The notes under the pieces: model-generated
Seen by the model: the letters and a program-made list of their open reading frames with translations, nothing else
Told to the model about the DNA's origin: nothing
Database searches by the model: none
In this document: in pieces, positions 56,769-64,000 of the stretch
Numbering within the stretch: position 1 is the stretch's first letter
How the letters are laid out: each line of letters starts with the position of its first letter
Made by a program: the position numbers and the translations under genes
Source of the DNA: Campylobacterota bacterium
Lineage (GTDB): Bacteria > Babelota > Babeliae > Babelales > RVW-14
Assembly (NCBI GenBank): GCA_020633995.1
Contig: JACKCO010000003.1
Location: 372,001-436,000 of the forward strand
Direction: 5' to 3'
Length of the DNA stretch: 64,000 nt

Positions 56769-58043
56769 TTAGCGAGTTTTCTGTTTTCTTATGATCGACG
56801 ATAAAAGGCCCAAAGCAAAAATAGCTAAAAATGAGAATGAAACCCCTGATGCAAAAATTTTGTGCAAACACAGACTAAGTACAAAAAGACCACTGCAAAT
56901 CCCTAGAAGCGGGATGATTTTGTTACTTGCGTGCTTTGCTGTTTGATGCACTGCAGCAAAAGCAGCGCATGCACTTAAAAGATGAGAGACTATTTGCCCA
57001 AAAACGGACATATTTTGCAAAGCAATCTGATTTGATGAGATCGCTAGCAACAAGCAGCCTAGTGTTGCTTTTGCCATGACACTGACATAAGGGACATGAT
57101 GGTGTGTAAGTTGAGTGAAAAAGCGATCGCATGGAAAGTGTTTGTGTTGAGCTAGTGTGTATAAGTTCCAGCAATTGCTTGAAAGCACCGCAAAACAAGC
57201 GCCAACCATTGCTGCAAAAACCATGCTGTTGATGGTGTGTGCCAGAAATGGATGAAAATTACATACTTGCAAACCGAGCAGTAGCAAGGGTTTGTTTGAT
57301 GCTGCCAGTGTCCATCCCAAAGCGCCAAAAAGGCAAAATTGAAAAATAGTGTAGCTGAGTGCTACCAGCAAAAACGACCAAATTATGACTCGTTTGATGC
57401 TGTGCTCAGGATCTTTGAGTAGATGGCCTATAGCGCAAATTATTTCAAAACCTGTTAAAGGAAAGATGCCCAAGGGAATAGTTGCAATAATGCCCGTTGG
57501 TGTAAAGTCTGCGAGTGAAAAATAATCTGGCATGAAAAAATATGAGCCGGCAATTATGGCAAACAGAATGGGGATGGCCTTAAGTGTTGTAAAAAAGTGC
57601 TGAGCAAAACCACCGATACGTAAACCTGCAACGTGTAGTAACGCAAGTGAAAATAAAAAGCATGCAACGAGCAGTAATGTATTGATATTTTGCAGAGTAT
57701 TGAATCTGCTTTGTAAAAATAAAACGATCGTCTGAGCCAAGATGGCAAGTGTTGTTGTTTTACCAACAAAATAGCCCCAACCACTCATAAAGCCTGCAAT
57801 GGGATGTAGGTACTCGGCGCTATAAACATACAAGCCACCAGAGACGGGATGTTGTTGCGCTAGCTGTGCCACAGAAAGAACAAGGGGTAGTAAAATAAGT
57901 GCCGCGACAATGTAACTTAAAAAACTAAAGCTACCAGCAAGTTGTGTCAGCGGCATTGGGTTGATAAAAACCCCAGCTCCAACCATGGTGTTTATGCAAA
58001 TGAGAATGCCGACAAAAGCAGAAATTGAGCGGGGGGCTGACAT
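56769..58043 (-). CDS. APC-family amino-acid permease
   Basis: 424 residues with about 12 transmembrane helices. The N-terminal ICINTMVGAGVFINP carries the G-x-G-I/V-F unwound-helix motif of APC transporters, and FPLTGFEIICAIG in helix 6 is also typical. Substrate is probably an amino acid or polyamine, taken up or exchanged at the inner membrane. AAAGGA lies before ATG 58043. Its start lies 3 bp after the bioY stop, so the two nutrient importers share an operon. Confidence 0.88.
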   Translation of the reverse strand: MSAPRSISAFVGILICINTMVGAGVFINPMPLTQLAGSFSFLSYIVAALILLPLVLSVAQLAQQHPVSGGLYVYSAEYLHPIAGFMSGWGYFVGKTTTLAILAQTIVLFLQSRFNTLQNINTLLLVACFLFSLALLHVAGLRIGGFAQHFFTTLKAIPILFAIIAGSYFFMPDYFSLADFTPTGIIATIPLGIFPLTGFEIICAIGHLLKDPEHSIKRVIIWSFLLVALSYTIFQFCLFGALGWTLAASNKPLLLLGLQVCNFHPFLAHTINSMVFAAMVGACFAVLSSNCWNLYTLAQHKHFPCDRFFTQLTHHHVPYVSVMAKATLGCLLLAISSNQIALQNMSVFGQIVSHLLSACAAFAAVHQTAKHASNKIIPLLGICSGLFVLSLCLHKIFASGVSFSFLAIFALGLLSSIIRKQKTR

Positions 58044-58046
58044 AGA

Positions 58047-58604
58047 TTATCCTTTGACGTAGCGCTTACAGTTAATAACAAAGAGCATGGTGAGGAGTTT
58101 GAGGCCATCACCAAGTAAAAATGGATATAACCCTGTGTTTAGCAACGCTGAGTGTGGCACAAACCATGCCAAGTATATAAGGCCGCACGAGAAATAAATA
58201 ACTGCGCTTGCAAGTAGAATGGACAGATGAGAGATAATGTTACCATGCACAAGAGTTTTTCTCATGATGTGTAAAAAAAACATAGCGATGCCAAAGCCAA
58301 ATAAGTAACCACCAGTTGGGCCAAATAGATGTGCGATGCCAAAATTACCATGCGCAAAAAATGGTGCTCCTACTGCTCCTTGCACAAGGTATAAAACATA
58401 GGCGCTCAAAGCATTGCTTCCAAAAAGCCATGCGCATAACAAAAGTGGCAGTGGTTGGATGCTGATGGGTACAGCATTGAATGGCAAGGGCATCATAATC
58501 TGTGAGCAGACTGCGTAAAACCATGAGAGTGCAAAGCAAACGGTGAGCTTGAGAATAAAACTGTGGGTTACCGTAGCATGAAAAGTTTTTTGTTTTGTGA
58601 GCAT
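58047..58604 (-). CDS. bioY: BioY-type biotin transporter (S component)
   Basis: 185 residues, six membrane helices. MPLPFNAVPISIQPLPLLLCAWLFG and FGPTGGYLFGFGIAMF are the BioY signatures. Binds biotin as the S unit of an ECF transporter, or works alone. No BirA operator or riboswitch was recognised upstream. The EcfA/EcfT partners are not in this window. Confidence 0.92.
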   Translation of the reverse strand: MLTKQKTFHATVTHSFILKLTVCFALSWFYAVCSQIMMPLPFNAVPISIQPLPLLLCAWLFGSNALSAYVLYLVQGAVGAPFFAHGNFGIAHLFGPTGGYLFGFGIAMFFLHIMRKTLVHGNIISHLSILLASAVIYFSCGLIYLAWFVPHSALLNTGLYPFLLGDGLKLLTMLFVINCKRYVKG

Positions 58605-58836
58605 ATACTTTCTCTTGCATGAAAAGGGCTGATTTTTTCAAATAATTCTATGAGTAAAATGTAGCATTAGTTATTTGCAAGTGCAAACGCACTATTTTTT
58701 CTTTTATTTAACTACCTGCAGAGAGTATCAGATAGTTATCTGTTTTTTCTAATTGATTTTTTTTTATTGCGGCGCTAGTATACAGGCCACTTTTGTTTAT
58801 GTATAAAAAATTACTTTTTTCTGCGAAAGTAAAATT
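58605..58836. other. Divergent intergenic region between bioY and the plus-strand unit
   Basis: AT-rich 232 bp. Besides the predicted promoter at 58753-58781 it has two small inverted repeats (AGTGC/GCACT near 58687 and CAGAT/ATCTG near 58730), each followed by T-rich DNA, but no plus-strand gene ends here. No gene recognised. Confidence 0.4.
58753..58781 (+). promoter_or_regulatory. Predicted promoter of the lptA-mutL unit
   Basis: TTGATT (58753-58758), 17-bp spacer, TAGTAT (58776-58781), about 55 bp upstream of ATG 58837. Confidence 0.5.
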
Positions 58837-59361
58837 ATGAAAAAAATGTTCAGGGGTGTCTTTTATATTTTAGCCGGAGTAATATTTTCAGGTTCAATGC
58901 ATGCGACTTGTGTGCAACTTGAAAGAACAACAAATCTTGGAGCTGGTGGTGGCAAAAATGCTTCAGAAAGTTCTGACAACATGGGGATAAGAGTTACTGT
59001 ACATGATTCAAGTGGAAATAAGCATGTCTGTGATGTTAGTTGGCATACTTTGCAGACGCTGGTGGACGGTGGAACTATTACCCCCGAAGTTATTACACAG
59101 CTTAGCCAAGATGAAGTAGACCTCCTGGGACAAATCTTGAAAGAGATTTGTCAAACTGGAGCACTTGTTGCAGGAACTGTAACAGAGGTTGTTGTTAACT
59201 TGGGTACAGGAATTTATGGGGTAGTAGGAAAAATAGGTAATGTTTTTTTGTTGACATTGTATTGCGGAGGTAGGATAGTACAGAAGTATTTTGTGCCTGC
59301 GGTTGTTGATGGTGCCAAATGGTCGGCGCGTCAAACAAGAGAGTTTATAAATAATTTATGA
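58837..59361 (+). CDS. Hypothetical secreted protein
   Basis: 174 residues. A signal peptide (MFRGVFYILAGVIFSGSMHA) is followed by a short Gly/Ser/Asn-rich part, a region VTVHDSSGNKHVCDVSWHTLQTLVDG, and a hydrophobic Gly-rich segment (GTVTEVVVNLGTGIYGVVGKIGNVFLLTLYCGG) that may insert in a membrane. Not recognised. Its stop overlaps the next start (ATGA), so it is coupled to the lptA-like gene, which makes an envelope role plausible. Confidence 0.7.
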   Translation: MKKMFRGVFYILAGVIFSGSMHATCVQLERTTNLGAGGGKNASESSDNMGIRVTVHDSSGNKHVCDVSWHTLQTLVDGGTITPEVITQLSQDEVDLLGQILKEICQTGALVAGTVTEVVVNLGTGIYGVVGKIGNVFLLTLYCGGRIVQKYFVPAVVDGAKWSARQTREFINNL

Positions 59362-59939
59362 GTCTTGAAAAACCTGTTTTCCTCGTAAAAAAAGTATTTT
59401 TCTTAGTTCTTTTTTTTTCTGAATTAGCAGCTTTAGATCCGCTCTCCAGAATTACAGTTACAAGTCAACGTGCTGTCTGCTCAAAAAGAGCAGACAGCGG
59501 TGGCTTTTTGTTGTGTTATACAGGCAATGTGGTGGTGACGCTAGCAAATCAAACAACCATAACGACCAGTAAGCTTGAGCTTGAAGGTAGCTTTAAAGCT
59601 ACCTCAAATTCTGAGTGTAGACGCGTTGCCTGCATTGGCAATGTTTGTGTCAAAGATGAATCACGTACGCTCTATTCAAATAATTTACATTTTTTCCCTG
59701 AGCAAAAAAAATGTGAGCTTGAGGGGGATGTAAAGATCGTACGAAGTAAAAAAGAACCCAACGATATTCCCGTTACCTTGCAGGCGGCCTATGCCAGTTA
59801 TTACCTTGACTCTCAGCAGTTGGAGCTTGATGGCAATGACTCTAGACCAGTGAGTACCGTCATTGAGTTGAGCAATCATCCAAGTCTTGCAAAGTATGGT
59901 TCTAAAAAGAAGCGCAGCAAGATTCGCAAAAAATTATAA
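59358..59939 (+). CDS. LptA/OstA-like periplasmic protein
   Basis: 193 residues. Signal-like hydrophobic start (VFFLVLFFSELAA), then a beta-rich domain in the OstA/LptA style: ITVTSQRAVC, LLCYTGNVVVTLANQTTITTSKLELEG, ACIGNVCVKDESRTLYSNNLHFFPEQKKCELEGDVKIV. LptA proteins form the periplasmic bridge for LPS transport. Four or more Cys are unusual and may form disulfides. The basic C-terminus (KKKRSKIRKKL) is odd for the family. LptA-like fold is likely; orthology is not certain. Confidence 0.68.
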   Translation: MSLEKPVFLVKKVFFLVLFFSELAALDPLSRITVTSQRAVCSKRADSGGFLLCYTGNVVVTLANQTTITTSKLELEGSFKATSNSECRRVACIGNVCVKDESRTLYSNNLHFFPEQKKCELEGDVKIVRSKKEPNDIPVTLQAAYASYYLDSQQLELDGNDSRPVSTVIELSNHPSLAKYGSKKKRSKIRKKL

Positions 59940-59954
59940 CAGGTCTGAATTTTC

Positions 59955-61847
59955 ATGAATAAAATAAAGCTACTAGCCCCTGAGCAGGCGGCAAAGATTG
60001 CTGCAGGTGAGGTCATTGAGCGGCCTGCAAATATTGTCAAAGAATTGATCGAAAACTCCCTTGACGCACAGGCAAAAAATATTGAATTGCATGTCAAAAA
60101 AGCAGGCAAAGAGCTTATTCGTGTTGTAGACGATGGCTGTGGAATGTCTGCCGATGATGCCAAACTGAGTGTTGTGACACATGCGACAAGCAAAATTACC
60201 ACGCTTGATGATCTTGAATATGTAGCATCATTTGGATTTCGTGGAGAAGCGTTGGCCAGCGTGTGTGCTGTTAGTAAGTTGCGGATAAAAACGAAATTGG
60301 CTTCGGAAAAAAAAACAGCCTTGGGGCTTCAGCTTGATTATGCTAACGGAGTTCTAGTAAATGAGCAGGAAGTTGCATGTTCTGTGGGTACTGATATTGC
60401 TGTTAATGATTTATTTTACACAACACCGGTTCGCAAAAAATTTTTAAAAACTGATCAGACTGAGCTTTCTCAGCTGCAACTTATTTTTTATGCCTATGCG
60501 CTTGTTCGTTTAGATGTTTCATTCAAATTTTTTTCTGAAGATCGTTTGGTTGTGAATGCTCCAGCTGTCACCAACCTTAAAGAGCGTGCAGCGCAGTTAT
60601 GGGATCATAATTTTGCTACACAGCTACTTGAGCTTGCCATAGACTGTGAGCAACAAGTGAAGCGTCCTTTCCAGTTTATGTTGCGTGGCATGATAACTAA
60701 TCGGCATTTTTGGCGTTACGGAAAACAGCAGCTTTTTTTCTTTGTTAACAATCGTTGGGTTAAAAATGCTGAATTGGTGAAGGGAATCTTAAAGGGGTAT
60801 GAAAATATTTTACCAGCAGGAAAGTATCCAGCAGGATTCATTTTTGTTGATGTTGACCAAGGTTTGATTGATGTTAATGTGCACCCTAAAAAAGAAGAAG
60901 TACGCTTTGTAAAGCCACTTGTTGTACAAAATGCCTTACGTGATGCAGTAAAGAAAACGTTAGAAGTTGATGTGAGCAGACAGCTGCAGCCGACAACTAA
61001 CGTACAGCCCATGATGCCCTTTAAGCAAAGAGAGCAGAGTGAAAAACTTGTGCATGAATCATTGGACCAGTCGTTAATAAGAATTCCGCCCATCAAACCA
61101 AGTAAGCCAGACTTTCTACATGAGTATGTTGCTCAGCCACAAGTGCCTAAAGCTTTTTTACAATATAGGCAGACTGAAGATAACTTTCAAACAAGTGTAA
61201 GTGCAGGCGGGGATGAGCGAATTAGTACCAGCAAGATGTATCAAAGTCACTGTGCCCAGCCTATAGAGCAAGAATACAATATTATTGGGCAACTTTTTAA
61301 TACATATATTTTGATCGAGAAAGATAATCAGTTGCTTGTTGTTGATCAACATGCAGCTCATGAACGTGTGTTGTATGAACGATGGAAGGGTAAGTTTGAA
61401 AAGCGAGAAGGGACTGCATTACTTTTCCCCCATATGGTAAATTTGACCTCGCCACAGCTTGACTGTGTCCTTGCAGAGCAAGCGTTTTTTGCTACGCATG
61501 GTATTGAGCTTGAGCGACTTGGGCAAAATACCTTGAGTATCAAGACATGTCCTCCAGACCTACAAAAAATTGACTTAAAAGAGTTTATTCGTGAAGTCGG
61601 TCAGTTTGCGCAAGAGCATGAAGAGCTTGGGCAGGAGGAGTTGCGTAAAAAATTGCACGAACACGTTCATTCACATATGGCGTGTAAAGCCGCTGTAAAA
61701 GCTGGTGATCGTTTGACGTTTGATCAGATGAAACGTCTGCTGAGTGAGCTTGAACAGTGTCCAAACCGACATCAATGTATTCATGGACGTCCAACAATAT
61801 GGTCACTTGAAAAGGCTGAGTTGGAAAAACATTTTAGAAGAAGATAG
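59955..61847 (+). CDS. mutL: DNA mismatch repair protein MutL
   Basis: 630 residues. GHKL ATPase N-terminus: AAGEVIERPANIVKELIENSLDA, DDGCGM, TSKI and GFRGEALAS. The C-terminal domain has the endonuclease motif DQHAAHERVLYE and the metal-site segments ACKAAVKAG and CIHGRPT. It is therefore the nicking type of MutL, as in bacteria lacking MutH. Start ATG 59955 is 15 bp after the lptA-like stop. Confidence 0.96.
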   Translation: MNKIKLLAPEQAAKIAAGEVIERPANIVKELIENSLDAQAKNIELHVKKAGKELIRVVDDGCGMSADDAKLSVVTHATSKITTLDDLEYVASFGFRGEALASVCAVSKLRIKTKLASEKKTALGLQLDYANGVLVNEQEVACSVGTDIAVNDLFYTTPVRKKFLKTDQTELSQLQLIFYAYALVRLDVSFKFFSEDRLVVNAPAVTNLKERAAQLWDHNFATQLLELAIDCEQQVKRPFQFMLRGMITNRHFWRYGKQQLFFFVNNRWVKNAELVKGILKGYENILPAGKYPAGFIFVDVDQGLIDVNVHPKKEEVRFVKPLVVQNALRDAVKKTLEVDVSRQLQPTTNVQPMMPFKQREQSEKLVHESLDQSLIRIPPIKPSKPDFLHEYVAQPQVPKAFLQYRQTEDNFQTSVSAGGDERISTSKMYQSHCAQPIEQEYNIIGQLFNTYILIEKDNQLLVVDQHAAHERVLYERWKGKFEKREGTALLFPHMVNLTSPQLDCVLAEQAFFATHGIELERLGQNTLSIKTCPPDLQKIDLKEFIREVGQFAQEHEELGQEELRKKLHEHVHSHMACKAAVKAGDRLTFDQMKRLLSELEQCPNRHQCIHGRPTIWSLEKAELEKHFRRR

Positions 61848-61863
61848 CAGGAGCTGAAAGAAA

Positions 61864-64000
61864 TTATAGCGATTCTGTCTCAAAAGTAATGGTGCCGCCA
61901 CCTTGGCGAGCAAGCTGATCAACGGCAAGACTTACGCGCGTTGTGTCCAAAATTCGTTCAATTGGGATAGGGAGTGGTGCAGGCCATGTATGTGCTGTTG
62001 TAAAAAATGCTTGCAATAACTGTTTGTGTCCTTTGTCGGCCCGTATTGCCGATGTGTTGCATGAACGTGAAGTGCCAAATCCAGATAGTTTGACAAAATC
62101 GTTCATGATGATTGTTTTGCCATCAAAATACAATTCCATATATTCTTTTCCGGCACTGCTGTTGCCCAAGCACGTGTAGATAAGCGTGCAGCAAGAGCCA
62201 TCACTCATGTGCACTGTTGCACTGACGTTGTCTGTTATGGCAATTGAGTTACCACGTGGTTGTGTAATTTGAACGGAAACTGTTTTAGGCCGAGCATCGG
62301 TTAAAAAGTTGAATAAATCAAAAATGTGGCACGCTTCTCCAATGATATTGCCGCGATTTTGCTCAGACTGGATCCAGTGTGTTTTGGGCAAAAAATTGAC
62401 GTTCATGCGGTAGTAAAGCATAAGCGGGTTGCTGCGAGTTGCCAGCTCCTGTTTTACTGTTTGCATAAATGGAGCATAGCTTCGGTTAAAATCAACGCAG
62501 TAGGGTGCATCAAGCGTTGTTTGAAAAAATGATTCAAGGGCGACAAGTTGCTCCTGGTTTACCGCAGCTGGTTTTTCCACAAACACTGCTTTGCCTGCGC
62601 CAAGCAGGCGGAGTGCCTGTTGGGTGTGCAGGTAGTGTGGTGTTGCAATAACAACAGCGTGTATTTGCTCATCAGCGATTATTCTTGCAATGTCATTGTC
62701 TGTGTAGGCTGCGTTATAAACATTTTTCATTGTTAGAGCATGTGTGCTATTGACGTCAACAATTGCTTGAATTGAAGTTTTTGGCATGCTAGCAAGCAAG
62801 GGTAATAATTTTGTTTTGGCAAAGCCGCCGACCCCTACGCAGGCAACGTTGAGTGTGCTGGGTGGAGCAACATAAATGCGAGGTTTTCCTTGTGTGCAAG
62901 CAGTAGTCTTGTGTGCGGGTATGAAATCATTTGGATACTCAAATACTATGCCAAGTGCATTATTTTCATTTAAGCTTTGATAAGCTTTTTCAACGCTATC
63001 AAGCGTATATTGCCCGCTAATAAGCGGATCAATTTTGAGTTTTTCACGTTCAATCATTGAGACGATTAATTGCATATTGCGGTTTTCGGTCCACCGAACA
63101 TAGGCGTAAGGATAATCGTTGCTTTCGAGTTCATATGATGGATCGTATCGTCCAGGTCCGTATGAGCAGGAAATAAGAAAATCAATTTCTTTGGTGTAAA
63201 ATTGCTCACGGTCAAAGTCAAGCTTTACGTCACCGACCAGGACAACTGTTCCCTTGCGTCGAGTGATGTGCATGGCATTATCAATGATACTACCAAATGG
63301 GGCTGACGCAGTGATAATTGTGCAGTCAACACCATGATGATTGGTAGCCCAGGCAATTTCTTTTGCTAGATCGTGCGTGCTTGAGTTGATGGTGCGACCG
63401 ATTCCAAGTTGACTTGCTTGTTCAAGCCGCGCTTGCTGAATATCAACACCGATGACATCACATCCAGCCTGTTGTGCTAGCTGCGCAGTTAGTTGCCCAA
63501 GTAGTCCAAGCCCAATAACGCATACTTTCTGCCCAAGCTGCAAATTTGCTCGGCGTATTCCTTGCAGAGCAATGGCGCCTATTGTTGTAATGCTTGCCTG
63601 TCTGAGGGTGGTGGAGTCAGATACTTTGCACGCAAGATTTTCTGGTACGCTAACAATTTGTGCATGGCTTGCAAAACCTGCTCCAGCACAGGCAACATAG
63701 TCACCTACCATAAAATTTTCAATTTTACTGCCCACTCCAATGACTTGCCCTGAGCATGAATAGCCAATAGGCATGACGGTATGCATTTTCTCTTTAACGA
63801 GAGCAACCGTGCCACCAACGCCATGTTCTTTGATGGCTCCTGAAAGTTTATGTGCACTTTGCGCTACGTTGTTTATGGCTTTTGATAGAAGAGATGTTTT
63901 AGACGCATTGATTGTGGCAAGTTCAGTGCCGCTGCTGACAAATGAAAATAAGACTTTAACTAAAATTTCATGTGGGCCACACACTGGCTCGGCAAGATCT
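61864..64000 (-). CDS. Two-domain dehydrogenase: Zn-type alcohol dehydrogenase fused to Gfo/Idh/MocA oxidoreductase, 5' end cut
   Basis: At least 712 residues; the reading frame stays open to the right edge (DLAEPVCGPHEILVKV), so the GTG at 63984 is not the true start. The N-terminal half is a medium-chain dehydrogenase: FSFVSSGTEL, HAQIVSVPENLACKV, and a Rossmann motif VIGLGLLGQL. The C-terminal half (from about NVACVGVGGFAKTKLLPLL) is Gfo/Idh/MocA: VVIATPHYLHTQQALRLLGAGKAVFVEKPAAV, with EACHIFDLFNFLTDA. Such fusions usually sit in surface-polysaccharide gene clusters, where they act on sugar derivatives, but the substrate is unknown. Convergent with mutL. Confidence 0.85.
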   Translation of the reverse strand, partial: DLAEPVCGPHEILVKVLFSFVSSGTELATINASKTSLLSKAINNVAQSAHKLSGAIKEHGVGGTVALVKEKMHTVMPIGYSCSGQVIGVGSKIENFMVGDYVACAGAGFASHAQIVSVPENLACKVSDSTTLRQASITTIGAIALQGIRRANLQLGQKVCVIGLGLLGQLTAQLAQQAGCDVIGVDIQQARLEQASQLGIGRTINSSTHDLAKEIAWATNHHGVDCTIITASAPFGSIIDNAMHITRRKGTVVLVGDVKLDFDREQFYTKEIDFLISCSYGPGRYDPSYELESNDYPYAYVRWTENRNMQLIVSMIEREKLKIDPLISGQYTLDSVEKAYQSLNENNALGIVFEYPNDFIPAHKTTACTQGKPRIYVAPPSTLNVACVGVGGFAKTKLLPLLASMPKTSIQAIVDVNSTHALTMKNVYNAAYTDNDIARIIADEQIHAVVIATPHYLHTQQALRLLGAGKAVFVEKPAAVNQEQLVALESFFQTTLDAPYCVDFNRSYAPFMQTVKQELATRSNPLMLYYRMNVNFLPKTHWIQSEQNRGNIIGEACHIFDLFNFLTDARPKTVSVQITQPRGNSIAITDNVSATVHMSDGSCCTLIYTCLGNSSAGKEYMELYFDGKTIIMNDFVKLSGFGTSRSCNTSAIRADKGHKQLLQAFFTTAHTWPAPLPIPIERILDTTRVSLAVDQLARQGGGTITFETESL

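Noticed and set aside
58680..58750. Small RNA suggested by two T-rich short hairpins
   Set aside because: Stems are only 5 bp and no promoter is placed to produce such a transcript.

Overview
This window reads as a chromosome segment of a Gram-negative, host-associated bacterium with a reduced biosynthetic repertoire. Gene content (BamA, LptE-like and LptA-like proteins, MurA, an MltA-type lytic transglycosylase) indicates a diderm with peptidoglycan and an LPS-type outer membrane. Large secreted ankyrin proteins, a secreted RING-like protein, biotin and amino-acid uptake, a membrane pyrophosphatase and a Chlamydia-like ribonucleotide reductase fit an intracellular lifestyle. My best guess is Candidatus Dependentiae (TM6), probably a protist symbiont. 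This is inference from gene content; no rRNA is present to confirm it.

Layout. 1-3414: ribonucleotide reductase nrdA-nrdB (minus; nrdB runs off the left edge). 3907-5846: two translationally coupled secreted ankyrin proteins. 5986-7977: groES-groEL, with a strong terminator and a divergent promoter region. 8313-14371: two paralogous ~1000-residue secreted proteins with seven ankyrin repeats each and a conserved Cys/His core. 14381-14644: Fis-like DNA-binding protein. 14776-32111: a long minus-strand information-processing block, read in transcription order as tRNA-Tyr, tRNA-Gly, two tRNA-Thr, rpmG, tRNA-Trp, secE, nusG, rplKAJL, rpoBC, tRNA-Val, rpsO, pnp, rph, lptE-like, holA. 32224-33324: tsaE and a NYN nuclease. 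33436-35649: atpG and murA, overlapping tail to tail. 35879-40075: a secreted coiled-coil protein, radA and an MltA-type transglycosylase. 40111-44580: hppA and bamA. 44752-51705: a second accessory island with a membrane-anchored hydrolase, a secreted RING-like protein, three paralogous small secreted/anchored proteins sharing leader DNA, and a secreted coiled-coil protein. 51916-56761: zinc ribbon protein, tsaB, rsmE, a small anchored protein, gpmI and a secreted coiled-coil protein. 56769-58604: amino-acid permease and bioY. 58837-61847: hypothetical secreted protein, lptA-like gene and mutL. 61864-64000: a two-domain dehydrogenase cut by the right edge.

How it fits together. The core is ordinary replication, transcription, translation and envelope assembly. 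The accessory genes are nearly all secreted or membrane-anchored and carry eukaryote-like modules (ankyrin, RING-like) or coiled coils, which suggests a host-interaction layer diversified by duplication. In two families the 5' DNA is nearly identical between paralogs while the remainder has diverged. The two most distinctive core features are a cysteine-rich insertion in RpoB (eight Cys in CxC/CxxC pairs) and an NrdB with Phe at the tyrosyl-radical position.
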